In this document: piece after piece, positions 7,701-16,841 of the stretch
How positions within the stretch are numbered: position 1 is the stretch's first letter
How the letters are laid out: every line of letters begins with the position of its first letter
Origin: Mesorhizobium sp.
GTDB taxonomy: Bacteria; Pseudomonadota; Alphaproteobacteria; Rhizobiales; Rhizobiaceae
Length of the DNA: 64,000 nt
Assembly: GCA_004020645.1 (NCBI GenBank)
Contig: SAQL01000034.1
Location: 1 to 64,000 of the forward strand
Direction of reading: 5' to 3'
Made by a program: the position numbers and the translations under genes
The notes under the pieces: generated by a model
Seen by the model: only the letters and a program-made list of their open reading frames with translations
What the model was told of the DNA's origin: nothing
Database searches by the model: none

Positions 7701-10683
7701 CTATGTCGATGTCGCGGACGACCGCGACATCATAGGCGGCGGAAAGGCCACGCTCTGCCTCGCGATAGTCCCCGATCGAGCGCTCCAGCCTGGCGAGCGC
7801 TTCGCCGAAGGTAGGGAAATCCCGGTCGTAGGCAATCGAGACATCGCGGTTGCGCGACTGAGCCAGCAGCTGCGCCAGCTCGGTCAGCGACTGCAACTCT
7901 GCTTGAGGCAGTTCGCCGGCCGCGAGGCCGAGACCGGACTGATAATCCCGTATCGATGCCGTCAATTGGCCGATTGCCGAATGAAGCGATGTCGCTGCGC
8001 CCAGCAGCCTCATTTGCCAGTCGCCGCTCCACTCTTTGACATCGACCAGGTCCAGCGCCGGCTGGCGTTCGACCGCGGTAAAGATCAGGCCGACCTGCGC
8101 CGCCAACTCCTCCAGTTTGAGGAGGGATTGCGCGTCGTGTCCGTCAGGCGCCGACCAGGTGAATGCCGGTGCGGCAGCATCATGCGACCTGAGCGCAATG
8201 CCCAAGGCCAGGTAGGGCGTCCAACCGTTTGGGTAGCTCTTGTGCAGTGCCTCGACATAGGCGTTGAGCTCATCGCGGCGAAGGCGAAGCCGCTCGTTGA
8301 CGGCGACCCATTGCGAGGCGTCTGCTCGTCCTCCTTGTTCCCATGAGGCTTTCAGTTGGGCGAGGAAATGCTTGCGGTCGGCCTTGTTGGAATGCAACTC
8401 GATGCAGTGATTACCAAGCCCATGCTCGCGCAGTCGTCGATAGACGACATCGAGCGCCGCGGTCTTTTCGGCAACGAACAGGACCGTCTTGCCCACGGCC
8501 AGACAGTTGGCGATCATGTTCGCGATGGTCTGGCTCTTTCCCGTCCCTGGCGGTCCGACGATGACGAAATCGCGCCCCTCGGCGGCCGCCATGCTTGCTG
8601 CCGTTTGCGAGGAATCCAGCGGGAGAAGGCCAATTATATTCGAAGGCTCATAAACCCGATCGAGTTCTGCCTCGTCGCGAAAGGCGGGTTGATTGCCCGA
8701 ACCATCGAAGGCGTGCTCGGGTGTATCGATGAGGTGGCGAACGACCCTGTTTTGACGAAGCGCGTCGGTTCTTTCGACAAGGTCCTTCCACATCAGGAAC
8801 TTCGCGAAGGAGAAGGTTGACAGCGCGGTCTCGTCGATCACCTCCATGCCGGGAACATCGCGCACCGCCTGTCGCATCGAAGACAGGACCCGCGGCACGT
8901 CGATGCCGCTGTCGTCGAGCGGCAGGTCGCCGGCGAACTGGGGCAGGCGAAGTTCGAAATCGCGTTCCAGGAATTGCAGAAGCGTGGCGTTGAAGCGAGG
9001 CTCGTCCTCGTGGAAGCGGATGGTAAAACGTGAGCTCGCGCTGCGCCGCTCGAGCCGGACGGGCACCAGCAGCAGCGGCGCCCGATAGGTGCGCTCGTCC
9101 TCGGGCTTCTTCTTCCAGCGAAGGAAACCCACAGCAAGGAAAAGCGTGTTTGCCCCGCCTTCGGCGAAGTCGTTGCGCACCTGCCGGTAGAGATCGATCA
9201 GCCTCGCCTCAAGCTGACGGGCATCCAGCGTCGAAGCGAGTTCATCCCGCAGCAGCGCTTCGGCCGCGTAACCGCGTTGCAGATCGCGACCGTGCACATC
9301 GCGGTAGAGCTCCGCATCGCGCTCCCCCAATGGGTTCTGCTCGGGCAAGGAGATGAGGCGGACTGCCGCACCATTTGCCAGCCTGTCCTCCAGATAAGCC
9401 ACGTCGGTGCACAGGAACGGGATCGTCTTCTTCGAATCTGGGAAGTTGAGAAGGCGGTTCCTGAGCGTCAGGTCGAGTAGCTTCTTTTGCCAACGTTGAA
9501 TGCGACCCATCGCAGTGGTGGGCTTGATCTCAACATCCTCTGCCGGCATCTCGCCGACTGCTGGCGCCGCTGGGAGGGGCAGGGCCACCCCAGCCGCCGC
9601 CTCTTCATCGACCGCATTGCGTCTGACCGGCTCGTGCGAGGCAAGCGGCGTGATGCCACCACTGCGCGATCGACGCACGTCTATGGCAGCGACGAAGGCA
9701 TGCGCTTGGTCCTCCGCAAGGCGAATGCCGAGCGCATTCTGGGCGGCCTCGAGCGTCAGCGCGGGCCGGTGCGTGACGCCTGTGGTTTCGAAAGCGATGA
9801 ACTCGCGCGAGGCCAGCGCCTTACGGACCTCCATCTGATCCGTTTCAACCGCGTTGGAGAAGGTGCGCTTGGTGAGCCAGACCCCCACAGCGGCATGTCC
9901 ATCAAACATTAGGACAGCAGGATGGAGGCCGGCTCCCTCGAGCGCAGCGGCGAAAAGAAGCGAGCTGTCCAGGCAAGTAGCGAGCCGCTCCTCCGCTACA
10001 GTGGTCGGACGCCTGACTTTTTGGCCGCGGCTCTCGAAGCTCGCAGGAGGCTCGGCATAGTGCAGCCCTATGCCGGCGATCGCCGAATAGATGGCGGCCG
10101 TCAGCATGAATGCCCGTTGCGGGCTTTGCGACTGGTAGCCATCAAGGCCACTCGGATGCCCGTGCGCGGCGAGTCGTTCCGCAGCTGCCCTGAGGATCGG
10201 TGCAACACCGGGATCATTCGGCATCACGAAGGCCGGGAGCAGCTGCGCCATGTCGGCAACGCCACCCCACTCGTCGCGAGCAAGCAGCCTGACTGTCAGA
10301 TGCCGTTCATCTAAGACCTCGCCCGCCGCCAACAGCCGCAAGGTGATCTCACCCCGTTCGGCCTCGTTGAGGCCCGCCAGATAACCGGCGTCGAGCTCGA
10401 CCTTCCGATCGCTCACCTGAAGGCGGTCGCCGGGAACGAGGCGATCAATTGTCCAGGTTTTCGGCCGCAGGAACGACGGCGATGACGTCAGTTCGAGCCG
10501 GCAATTGTCCAGACTGCGCGCGGTGTCGTTATCGAGCCGGATGGATCGAACAACCGGAATTGCATTCTGATAGGATGCAAATGTGAAGCTAGACGCTACG
10601 TCCGCGACTATGCGCGGAATAGTCGGGCTTTCCGCTGCGACGCTATCATTTGTTACTAACTCTGAACTATCGGCAGATTGCAT
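4717..10683 (-). CDS. DUF4011/SF1 helicase/Vsr-like nuclease/DUF3320 fusion (Hhe-like defence protein)
   Basis: A 1988-residue multidomain protein. A DUF4011-like segment (KKLLDLTLRNRLLNF) is near residues 390-440. The SF1 helicase has Walker A GPPGTGKSQ at about 710 and Walker B (IFDEASQ) near 1337, followed by GDPKQLPPT and an RSRSESLIAFSN helicase motif. A Vsr/MTES_1575-type endonuclease domain with an ECDG motif lies near 1686, and a DUF3320-like C-terminus begins at about 1825. This domain order matches, as I recall, the Hhe anti-phage family described from defence islands. Start ATG 10683 is preceded by a GGGG-rich ribosome binding site. It is first of three leftward genes and divergent from a YhaO/YhaN pair. 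The predicted action is unwinding and nicking of foreign DNA in the cytoplasm. Antisense frames of over 300 codons inside it are GC-driven shadows. Confidence 0.88.
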   Translation of the reverse strand: MQSADSSELVTNDSVAAESPTIPRIVADVASSFTFASYQNAIPVVRSIRLDNDTARSLDNCRLELTSSPSFLRPKTWTIDRLVPGDRLQVSDRKVELDAGYLAGLNEAERGEITLRLLAAGEVLDERHLTVRLLARDEWGGVADMAQLLPAFVMPNDPGVAPILRAAAERLAAHGHPSGLDGYQSQSPQRAFMLTAAIYSAIAGIGLHYAEPPASFESRGQKVRRPTTVAEERLATCLDSSLLFAAALEGAGLHPAVLMFDGHAAVGVWLTKRTFSNAVETDQMEVRKALASREFIAFETTGVTHRPALTLEAAQNALGIRLAEDQAHAFVAAIDVRRSRSGGITPLASHEPVRRNAVDEEAAAGVALPLPAAPAVGEMPAEDVEIKPTTAMGRIQRWQKKLLDLTLRNRLLNFPDSKKTIPFLCTDVAYLEDRLANGAAVRLISLPEQNPLGERDAELYRDVHGRDLQRGYAAEALLRDELASTLDARQLEARLIDLYRQVRNDFAEGGANTLFLAVGFLRWKKKPEDERTYRAPLLLVPVRLERRSASSRFTIRFHEDEPRFNATLLQFLERDFELRLPQFAGDLPLDDSGIDVPRVLSSMRQAVRDVPGMEVIDETALSTFSFAKFLMWKDLVERTDALRQNRVVRHLIDTPEHAFDGSGNQPAFRDEAELDRVYEPSNIIGLLPLDSSQTAASMAAAEGRDFVIVGPPGTGKSQTIANMIANCLAVGKTVLFVAEKTAALDVVYRRLREHGLGNHCIELHSNKADRKHFLAQLKASWEQGGRADASQWVAVNERLRLRRDELNAYVEALHKSYPNGWTPYLALGIALRSHDAAAPAFTWSAPDGHDAQSLLKLEELAAQVGLIFTAVERQPALDLVDVKEWSGDWQMRLLGAATSLHSAIGQLTASIRDYQSGLGLAAGELPQAELQSLTELAQLLAQSRNRDVSIAYDRDFPTFGEALARLERSIGDYREAERGLSAAYDVAVVRDIDIDSLDRQWRDAKASFWPKSVLGTRKVQKQLQDRAQRGTAEPGKDLDLLRRMKAVLSAIAQSPLAGKPLPVDGLTTDVKDVANILDLARRLRLSLRIPGRSPDEFRTVVRAVAPSLRGTLENDRLRGAGDRLLAAIKDFHAARLAFSDTAGHDIPDPADGPGLEALRARLIALADSRNLLRNWAAWCGVKAQAVQHHLAPLVEQIETGAIAPDQAREAFQIGYARWWLPTVLDNDAVLRNFRRFQHENAISEFREIDDLVRTHATQRVVSALAHGLPSVQSVSRNSELGLLRYQMELQRPSQSIRDVIGKIPQSFGKLAPCMLMSPLSIAQYLPPNQALFDVVIFDEASQITTWDAVGAIARARQTIIVGDPKQLPPTNFFGRNEEEEDIADHEKDLESILDEARASGIPVRDLRWHYRSRSESLIAFSNHHYYNNRLVTFPSPAVDDRAVSLRKIPDGIYDRGKSRTNKVEAMAVVPEAVGRMKQWLALPENGRPTLGVITFNAQQQSLILDLLDAARRDHPELEWFFAEDRTEPTIVKNLENVQGDERDVILFSITFYKDPSGKPPAMDFGALNREGGERRLNVAVTRARQELIVFSGFTADQIDPSRSKAIAVQHLKTFLDYAERGPTALPAQDTGSVGGFDSPFEEAVAEQLSRRGWTVIPQVGISDFRIDLGIRHPDLVGAYLAGVECDGATYHRSATARDRDKVREQVLTGLGWTILRVWSTDWWFDAKGCAERLHGSLETLLEASRARRPSGQTGDLTERWEMGQQVEPTSEPIDQTPVSTEESLPLPVEPNVDLVSATVPTTPEMANFAAFSTMASQDGVEQGSYRITDLTSFRADPEQFFEFGYTSTLRAMIEAVIETESPLRADVLAQRVARAHGWLRTGGRIRERIDLHLRGMDRTQESSGEFVWKQGDVMDFLSYRQPVNEDARRSIGDIPLAELASVVIDNPGLLDRLDPARDLAHLLGVERLAAISRARLDEAIARARRQLT

Positions 10684-11007
10684 TGACCCCAGTCCCCCGA
10701 ATTCAGATTAACAGTATTTTCGGGATATAAAAGGCTCTCGGCGGGTGGCGCGAATACAAAGGTTTCGCTTTGTCCACTCGATAATTGGGTCAATCAAGAT
10801 CGATCGGTTCTGGGCGTAACGCATTTTGGGCAAGCGCGGCAAGGTCGCCATCGACGCTGTGACTCCAACTTGCCTGCTGGCACTGTTGCAGAAAGCTATC
10901 CGACTTTGCTACCGAAGCCGATCCGCCTTCGCCAACACGCCGGTGATGGTCTGGATGGATTTTTGACGGTGTTTGGCCTGAGCTGTTTGGGCCTGGAGAG
11001 CATTCCG
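10684..11007. promoter_or_regulatory. Divergent intergenic region of the defence-like island
   Basis: 324 bases separate the helicase start from the YhaO-like start, so both operons must be driven from here. An AT-rich patch (GATATAAAA, about 10725-10733) could serve the leftward promoter. I see no strong consensus promoter or operator. A reading frame from 10870 runs into the nuclease but looks like upstream read-through. Confidence 0.35.
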
Positions 11008-12267
11008 TTGGCATTTCGATTTGTTCATACGGCCGATATCCACCTCGACTCGCCGCTGCGTTCGCTCGCTTTGCGCAATGCCGACCTTGCCGATCTCATC
11101 GGAGATGCCAGCCGACAGGCATTTACCGCAATCGTGGATCTTTGCCTGGCAGAGCGTGTCGATGCCCTTGCCATCGCAGGCGATCTGTACGATGGCGACC
11201 AGACGTCGATGAAGACGGCGCGCTTTTTGGCGACTCAGATGACACGTCTCCATCAGGCAGGTGTCAGGGTCTACATGATCCGCGGCAACCACGATGCCAT
11301 GTCACGCATCTCGAAGCAGGTCGCAATGCCGGATTCGGTGACGACTTTTACGGGCCGCGCCCAATCCGTAACCCAATCCAGCTCTGGGTTAGATGTCGCA
11401 TTTCACGGTCTAAGTTTCGCCAGCCAGAAGGCGCCGGAAAGCCTCCTGCCCAAATATGCCGGCCCGTTGGATGGGGCGGTAAACGTAGGTCTTCTGCACA
11501 CCAGTCTCGCCGGTTCGCCAGGCCATGACATCTATGCACCTTGCAGTGTCACCGACCTGCATGGCCACGGCTTTGATTACTGGGCACTCGGCCACATTCA
11601 TGTTCGCAAGGTCTATCCCGGTCCGAGCACGATTGTGATGCCTGGGATACCTCAGGGCAGGGATATCAATGAGGCTGGCGAGAAGTCAGCCACATTGGTG
11701 ACCATTCACGATGACCGCTCCGTTGAGATTGAGGAGAGGCTCACCAGTGTTGCGCAATTTGAGCGCGTAAGCGTCGATCTGACCGGCGCCTTGGAATGGG
11801 GCGAGGCAGTTGCGCGTATCCGATCGGCATTGGAAAAGGCACGGACCGCTGCCAGATCCCGGCACCTTGTTGCCCGCCTCGGTGTGATTGGAGCGTCCGC
11901 CGTATCCTGGACGATAATCCGCGACCGGGACTTGCTGCTAGCAGAAGCCGAACAAGCAGCGGAACAGGTAGGCCATACCTGGGTGGAGAAGCTGGAGCTC
12001 GCGATTTCGCCTCCGGGCATGGAAAACCAAGAAGACAACGCCGACCCGACATTGGAGCTTGCGCAGTCCATGCGCGCCAACGCGAAGTCGGAAGCATTTC
12101 GGTCTGACGCCCGGGAGTTTGTGTTGAAGACGATCGGGGACCTGCCGCCCGACGCCCGCGGCTTTGCGGGAAAGGACGAAGCCGGGCTTGAACGCTTCCT
12201 CGATGATGTGCTGGCACGTGGCGTCGACCTGGTCGCCGCCAGGCTGAAGGCAGGTGGATCGCAATGA
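11008..12267 (+). CDS. YhaO/SbcD-like metallophosphoesterase (DNA exonuclease subunit)
   Basis: Calcineurin-like phosphoesterase of the Mre11/SbcD/YhaO group, about 419 residues. All metal-binding signatures are visible: HTADIHLD near the start, GDLYDG, RGNHD, a later HTS and GHIHVR. I choose TTG 11008 because TGGAGAG lies 8-15 bases upstream and translation then begins one strand before HTADIHLD; an in-frame ATG at 10870 would add an implausible 46-residue tail. The stop overlaps the next gene's ATG by four bases (12264-12267), so the pair is coupled. Together they form a nuclease/ATPase complex expected to process DNA ends. Confidence 0.85.
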   Translation: MAFRFVHTADIHLDSPLRSLALRNADLADLIGDASRQAFTAIVDLCLAERVDALAIAGDLYDGDQTSMKTARFLATQMTRLHQAGVRVYMIRGNHDAMSRISKQVAMPDSVTTFTGRAQSVTQSSSGLDVAFHGLSFASQKAPESLLPKYAGPLDGAVNVGLLHTSLAGSPGHDIYAPCSVTDLHGHGFDYWALGHIHVRKVYPGPSTIVMPGIPQGRDINEAGEKSATLVTIHDDRSVEIEERLTSVAQFERVSVDLTGALEWGEAVARIRSALEKARTAARSRHLVARLGVIGASAVSWTIIRDRDLLLAEAEQAAEQVGHTWVEKLELAISPPGMENQEDNADPTLELAQSMRANAKSEAFRSDAREFVLKTIGDLPPDARGFAGKDEAGLERFLDDVLARGVDLVAARLKAGGSQ

Positions 12268-15200
12268 GATTGCGGCGCCTCGATCTTACCCGCTACGGCA
12301 AATTCACTGACAAAGCGATCGACTTCGGGCCTAAGCCGGCGTCAGGTCCGGATTTGCACATAGTCTTTGGATTGAACGAAGCCGGCAAATCGACAGCACT
12401 TTCCGCCTATCTTGACCTGCTCTTCGGTATCGAAGAGCGCAGCCGCTACAATTTCTTGCATGACTACAGTTCCATGCGCATTGGCGGGGTGCTGGAATTC
12501 GAGGAGCAGTCGCTTGTCTTTTCCCGCATCAAGAGCCGCAACAACGCGGTGCACGATGCTCAAGGCCAACCGCTTAGCGAAATTGCGATTGCAGCCCACC
12601 TCGGCGGACTCTCCCGGGATGCTTACAGCACGATGTTTTCGCTGGATGACGAGACACTGGAAGCCGGCGGCAAGGCAATTCTTGAATCGAAAGGCGACCT
12701 CGGCAAGCTTCTATTCACAGCGAGCGCTGGCCTAGGCAACGCAAACGATGTCTTGGGCGCGCTGGAGGTCGAAGCTGACGCCCTGCATCGAAGGCAAGCT
12801 CAGGTTACCGAAATCGCTCAGCTGAAGAAGCGGTTTGCGGAACTGAAGGCCAGCAAGGACGCAATCGACACGGTGGCTTCGACGTTCGAGACGCTCGAGG
12901 CGGAGCGGGCCGACGCCGAAGGAAAATATGATCGCAGCTTAGCAGAGCGCTCGGCCTTGACGGCTCGTTTGGCTACGGTCAATCGATACATGCGCGCGGC
13001 TCCGATGCTGGCCGAGATCACCCGCAAGATGACCAAGCTGGCGGAGCTGCCCGACACTCCGTCACCAATGCGGACCTGGACCGGCAGCGTGGCCGAGCTG
13101 ATCGAGCATGATGCCAGGTTGGGCACCCGCCTGCTGGCCAACGCCGAAGAGATCGATCGGGCCCAGGCAAAGATCGCGGCGACTGTTGTCGACAAGGCTG
13201 TGCTGGCGATCTCCGAGCAGGTGCGTGGGCTTGCCGATCGCAAGGCGCGCTACGTCTCGGCAGGCTTGGACCTGCCCAACCGCAGGATGGAGCTGCAGGG
13301 GTTCGATCATGTCGTGAATCGCTGCCTGGCCGCGCTGGGCAAATCGAGCGAACAGGATCCCTCGAAACTGATACTTCCGGCATTCGTCGTCGGCACGCTG
13401 CGCCCTATGGTCGAGCAACGCTCCGGTATCACCACAAACCTGCGCATGGCCCGCGATGAGGCCGCATCGGCACTTGACGGGCTTCAAGCAGCACGCGGCC
13501 GCGTCAGCGAGGAAAGGGGGGTACCAGAGCCTGCGCGGGCGAGGCTCCTGGCTACACTGTCGGAGGCGAAAGCCAGTAGCCACGCAAGGGATGCGCGAGA
13601 GGCCCGAACGCTTGAAGAAGACCGGCAAACGAAGATGGCGATTGCTATGCGGCGTCTTCAACCCTGGTCGGGCGATGCAGAATCCCTCTCGAGCATCGCT
13701 GCTCCCACGGCCGTCCACATTGCCGCCTGGAGAAAGCTTGCCGCGGCACTTGAAAAGGACAGCGCAGTCCTGTCGCAGCGCCTCGCCGAGTATGAGCAAA
13801 ACCTGGTCAATGCCTCGTCCAGGTTGGCTGTTGTCGGAGCCTCTGTCGATCTGGTGGACGATGAAGCGGCCGCAGCTATAAGGGTTGAGCGCGACAGGGC
13901 TTGGCAAAGCCATCGGTCCGATCTCAAACCTGAGACTGCGGATCGCTTTATCGCCGCCTTGGCCAAGGACGACCAAGTCGGAGCGGCTCGTCTGATCCAT
14001 GCAGGCGAACTCGCCGATCTTCGCGCAATCAAGCAAAGAGAAGGCGAGGCCGAAGCGGCCATTGGGCGGGTCAACAGCCAACTGGCGAAGCTGGCCGAGG
14101 CGGCCCAGGGCGCTGCGGCCGAGATCAAGGACGCGGCAAGCGGATTGCTTGGCGATAGCCAATCGCTGTCGTTGGATCTGCTTATAGATCTGGTCGATGA
14201 ACGCATTTCTGCTCGTCAGGAAGCCCTGGCTGCCTGGGACGAAATCGGAATCGCCCGAACAAGGCTAGAGCGTGCTCATGCGGAGGGCGAACGAATACGG
14301 CTCGCGCTGATCTCGGCGTTGCAGAGCGTTGGAATCCAGCCCGAAGCCGATCAGGGGCTGGACGCGATGAGCGTTGCCGCCGAACGCTTCCTCGACAGGC
14401 AGGCCAAAGTCGACGCGGAACGAGCCGAAGCGCTTAGAAGCGTAGCCGTGAAGGAGGAGGAGCTGGCGAGCCGTCGGCTGGCCGTGGAAATGGCCGAGAG
14501 GCGCGAGGAGGCATGGCAGGCAGAGGTCAAGGCGGCTCTTAAGGATACCTGGCTGGAAGACGGCATCGCTGGCGCTGGGCTTGGAAGCGTGCTTGACCAG
14601 CTCTCAGAACTCTCGAAGGCGCTTCAGGAGCGCGACACCATGCACATACGCGTTCGCAAGATGGAGGCCGACAGGGTCGAGTTTGCCGAAGAAGTTGCAA
14701 GGGTTGCTGCCCAGGTCGGTGACGCCGTCGGCGAAGACGCTCCGGAACAGTTCAGCGTCGGGCTTGCCGAGCGCCTGGAGCAATCGGAGCGTGCTCGTGA
14801 CACAAAGGCCAACCTGATTGCGGATTTGCAACAGCTGGAGGATGCCCGTGAGGCTCTGCAGGTCGAGATCGCCTCACATGAAGCGATAAAGCGGGAAGTG
14901 CTGGGTGCTTTCGGTGTCGGAAGCCTGCCGAAAGTTGTCGAGCAAGACGAATTGTTGCGGGAGCGAGACCGTCTGCGAAGCAGTTTGGGGGAACTTGAGG
15001 ACCGGCTGACAACCGAGTTGGGCGTGGGCAGTGTCGCTGAGGCACGATCCCTTCTCGAAGGTGCCGATCGTGGTGCGCTTGAAGTAGAAAAGGCGCAAGG
15101 CGAGCGACGGCTCGTCGACGTCGATGAAGCGTTGCAACAGCAACTTGTCGCCCGCACTAGGGCGTCCGACAAGCTTGATGCGATCGGCGGAGACAGCGCA

Positions 15201-15734
15201 GTTGCCCGACTAGACGCTCAACGCCGGACAGTCCTCTTGGAGATCGAGGATAAGGCTGAACGGTTTATCGAATTGAAGCTTGGCATCATGTCTGCAGCGA
15301 CCGCGCTCCGGGTCTATCGTGAACGCCATCGCTCTGGAATGATGAGCGAGGCCTCCGACGCCTTTGCACTGATCACACGGGGCCTGTACACAGGCTTGAC
15401 GACCCAGCCTGTAAAGGGCGGCGAGGTCCTCATCGCGACACAGCGGGATGGCCAGTCGAAGATCGCAGACGCTTTGTCGAAAGGCGCGCGTTTTCAGCTC
15501 TATCTGGCTCTACGGCTCGCCGGATATTACGAGTTTGCCAAGCTCAGGTCATCTGTTCCGTTCATCGCCGACGACATCATGGAGACCTTCGACCATCTCC
15601 GGTCGGAGGAGGTTTTCCGCCTGCTCGGTGAAATGGCCAGTGTGGGCCAAGTCATTTACCTGACGCATCATCAACACCTGTGCGAGATTGCGAAGTCGGT
15701 TGTCCCTAACGTGGCCATCCACGAGCTCGGGTAA
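12264..15734 (+). CDS. YhaN/SbcC-like AAA ATPase with long coiled coil
   Basis: A 1156-residue SMC-like ATPase. The N-terminal lobe carries Walker A GLNEAGKST near residue 38 and a YhaN-type beginning (RRLDLTRYGKFTD). Residues about 180-1000 are almost entirely charged coiled coil. The C-terminal lobe has the ALRLAGYYEF segment, Walker B (PFIADDIMETFD) and the terminal LTHHQHL. It lacks a central CxxC zinc hook, as is usual for YhaN and unlike SbcC. It is the partner of the overlapping YhaO-like nuclease. Facing a helicase-nuclease operon, the pair probably belongs to one defence or repair locus. Confidence 0.85.
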   Translation: MRLRRLDLTRYGKFTDKAIDFGPKPASGPDLHIVFGLNEAGKSTALSAYLDLLFGIEERSRYNFLHDYSSMRIGGVLEFEEQSLVFSRIKSRNNAVHDAQGQPLSEIAIAAHLGGLSRDAYSTMFSLDDETLEAGGKAILESKGDLGKLLFTASAGLGNANDVLGALEVEADALHRRQAQVTEIAQLKKRFAELKASKDAIDTVASTFETLEAERADAEGKYDRSLAERSALTARLATVNRYMRAAPMLAEITRKMTKLAELPDTPSPMRTWTGSVAELIEHDARLGTRLLANAEEIDRAQAKIAATVVDKAVLAISEQVRGLADRKARYVSAGLDLPNRRMELQGFDHVVNRCLAALGKSSEQDPSKLILPAFVVGTLRPMVEQRSGITTNLRMARDEAASALDGLQAARGRVSEERGVPEPARARLLATLSEAKASSHARDAREARTLEEDRQTKMAIAMRRLQPWSGDAESLSSIAAPTAVHIAAWRKLAAALEKDSAVLSQRLAEYEQNLVNASSRLAVVGASVDLVDDEAAAAIRVERDRAWQSHRSDLKPETADRFIAALAKDDQVGAARLIHAGELADLRAIKQREGEAEAAIGRVNSQLAKLAEAAQGAAAEIKDAASGLLGDSQSLSLDLLIDLVDERISARQEALAAWDEIGIARTRLERAHAEGERIRLALISALQSVGIQPEADQGLDAMSVAAERFLDRQAKVDAERAEALRSVAVKEEELASRRLAVEMAERREEAWQAEVKAALKDTWLEDGIAGAGLGSVLDQLSELSKALQERDTMHIRVRKMEADRVEFAEEVARVAAQVGDAVGEDAPEQFSVGLAERLEQSERARDTKANLIADLQQLEDAREALQVEIASHEAIKREVLGAFGVGSLPKVVEQDELLRERDRLRSSLGELEDRLTTELGVGSVAEARSLLEGADRGALEVEKAQGERRLVDVDEALQQQLVARTRASDKLDAIGGDSAVARLDAQRRTVLLEIEDKAERFIELKLGIMSAATALRVYRERHRSGMMSEASDAFALITRGLYTGLTTQPVKGGEVLIATQRDGQSKIADALSKGARFQLYLALRLAGYYEFAKLRSSVPFIADDIMETFDHLRSEEVFRLLGEMASVGQVIYLTHHQHLCEIAKSVVPNVAIHELG

Positions 15735-15956
15735 TCCAAACGGGGTCGTTGCTGGCGCGTGCTCGGAACAAGTGGCATCGCCAATACCGCTTTGCGCCTG
15801 TTTTGGGTCGTTCAATTGGTTTATGACGTCTGCTGAAAGCGGACTTGTCCGATAAGGGCCGCCATTCGCGTAAGATCCATGACGATCATCCATGACGGCC
15901 GTTTCGACGGTCGGTCGCCGCACGCCGGCCCGCCATGGATTGGCTCGACGCTCAGG

Positions 15957-16697
15957 TCAGAAGGACAGGCGAGCGATGATTTTTGCGGGTCTCACTGCTC
16001 GGATCGCAGGTGTGATGGTTTCGGGTACTTGGAAGGTCCTAAGGTTCTGAGCTTTGGATGTGGAGCCCGGTATCGCCGCCTCTGCTGAAGCAATATCTTT
16101 CGCGCTGACCTGTAACGACTTACAGGCTCCCTTCTCGTCCCAAAGGTTCTTGGCGATTGCGCTTCCCACGGCTGCAGTGATGGCGCTGGGTGCAACATCA
16201 TTTGGCGCGACCTGGCGCGTCGCGATCAACGCCTTGATTGCCTCGCCGAGGATCGCTGCGGAGTCGTCGAACTCGACGCCACGGACTTGGTCGAACCTCT
16301 TCTCTGTGCTGCCGTCGACGATGCAGTGATGCGCGATGAAGATCCAGTCGTGGATCATGTAGGCCGGAGCGTAGCCCCAAGGTGAGAGCCCCTTAAAGAC
16401 TTGCGCGATTTTCGGGATTGAGCCGCCGTCCGTGTACATGAGGCCCGGCTTGATCTTACTACCTGGAGCCGTCGGATCGGCCCGATGGAAGATTAAGGGG
16501 TCGTGAGGGTCGGGCACGAACAGGAAATTCCCGTCGCCGGAACTGCTGCCTTCACCGACCCACATGACGAACAAGCTGCCGGATATCTCACCGGTGGTGA
16601 GCTTCTGGTAATCTATGGAGCTGCACCCAGCTGCCGTTGCAACTGCGAGCGCGATCACGCTCGCAATGAAGCGACATGCAAACCTGCGGCCAGCCAC
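15957..16697 (-). CDS. DUF1353 lipoprotein
   Basis: A 246-residue protein with a lipoprotein signal peptide: Arg-rich start, hydrophobic IALAVATAAG and lipobox cysteine at about residue 25. The mature part shows the DUF1353 core: YTDGGSIPKIAQVF, then a HDWIF motif. DUF1353 proteins often occur in phage and mobile contexts; the conserved Asp/His residues hint at a hydrolase, but function is unknown. GTG 16697 is the likely start, since later starts would lose the positively charged signal segment. The start lies inside the 3' part of an overlapping small ORF (16655-16831) on the same strand. Confidence 0.7.
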   Translation of the reverse strand: MAGRRFACRFIASVIALAVATAAGCSSIDYQKLTTGEISGSLFVMWVGEGSSSGDGNFLFVPDPHDPLIFHRADPTAPGSKIKPGLMYTDGGSIPKIAQVFKGLSPWGYAPAYMIHDWIFIAHHCIVDGSTEKRFDQVRGVEFDDSAAILGEAIKALIATRQVAPNDVAPSAITAAVGSAIAKNLWDEKGACKSLQVSAKDIASAEAAIPGSTSKAQNLRTFQVPETITPAIRAVRPAKIIARLSF

Positions 16698-16831
16698 TTT
16701 TGAAGGAACTCGACTTCCGCCTTGTTGATACTTCCGTCTGCAGCGAGGCCGCGCGCTAACCCAATCAACTCATCGACCTGCCGCGAAGAAATACGATCGC
16801 CGCCCACGCGGTTGTAAAACTTGTCATCCAT
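16655..16831 (-). CDS. 58-residue protein like the N-terminal helical region of BRCT-domain proteins
   Basis: Starts at ATG 16831 with a strong GGAGGGG ribosome binding site. The sequence (GDRISSRQVDELIGLARG, then a WLAAGL segment) resembles the TerB-like N-terminal region I associate with rhizobial BRCT-domain proteins, but no BRCT domain follows and the ORF ends 58 codons in. It is probably a truncated gene whose 3' part was replaced by the DUF1353 gene. Its last 40 bases overlap the DUF1353 start. Confidence 0.5.
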   Translation of the reverse strand: MDDKFYNRVGGDRISSRQVDELIGLARGLAADGSINKAEVEFLQKWLAAGLHVASLRA

Positions 16832-16841
16832 GAACCCCTCC

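Noticed and set aside
10870..11007. An N-terminal extension of the YhaO-like nuclease
   Set aside because: The extra 46 residues precede the first strand of the phosphoesterase fold, have no family counterpart, and a better-placed ribosome binding site exists for TTG 11008.
13062..14162. A 366-codon frame antisense to the YhaN-like gene
   Set aside because: It lies wholly inside a well-supported coiled-coil ATPase gene and has no recognisable domain or ribosome binding site.
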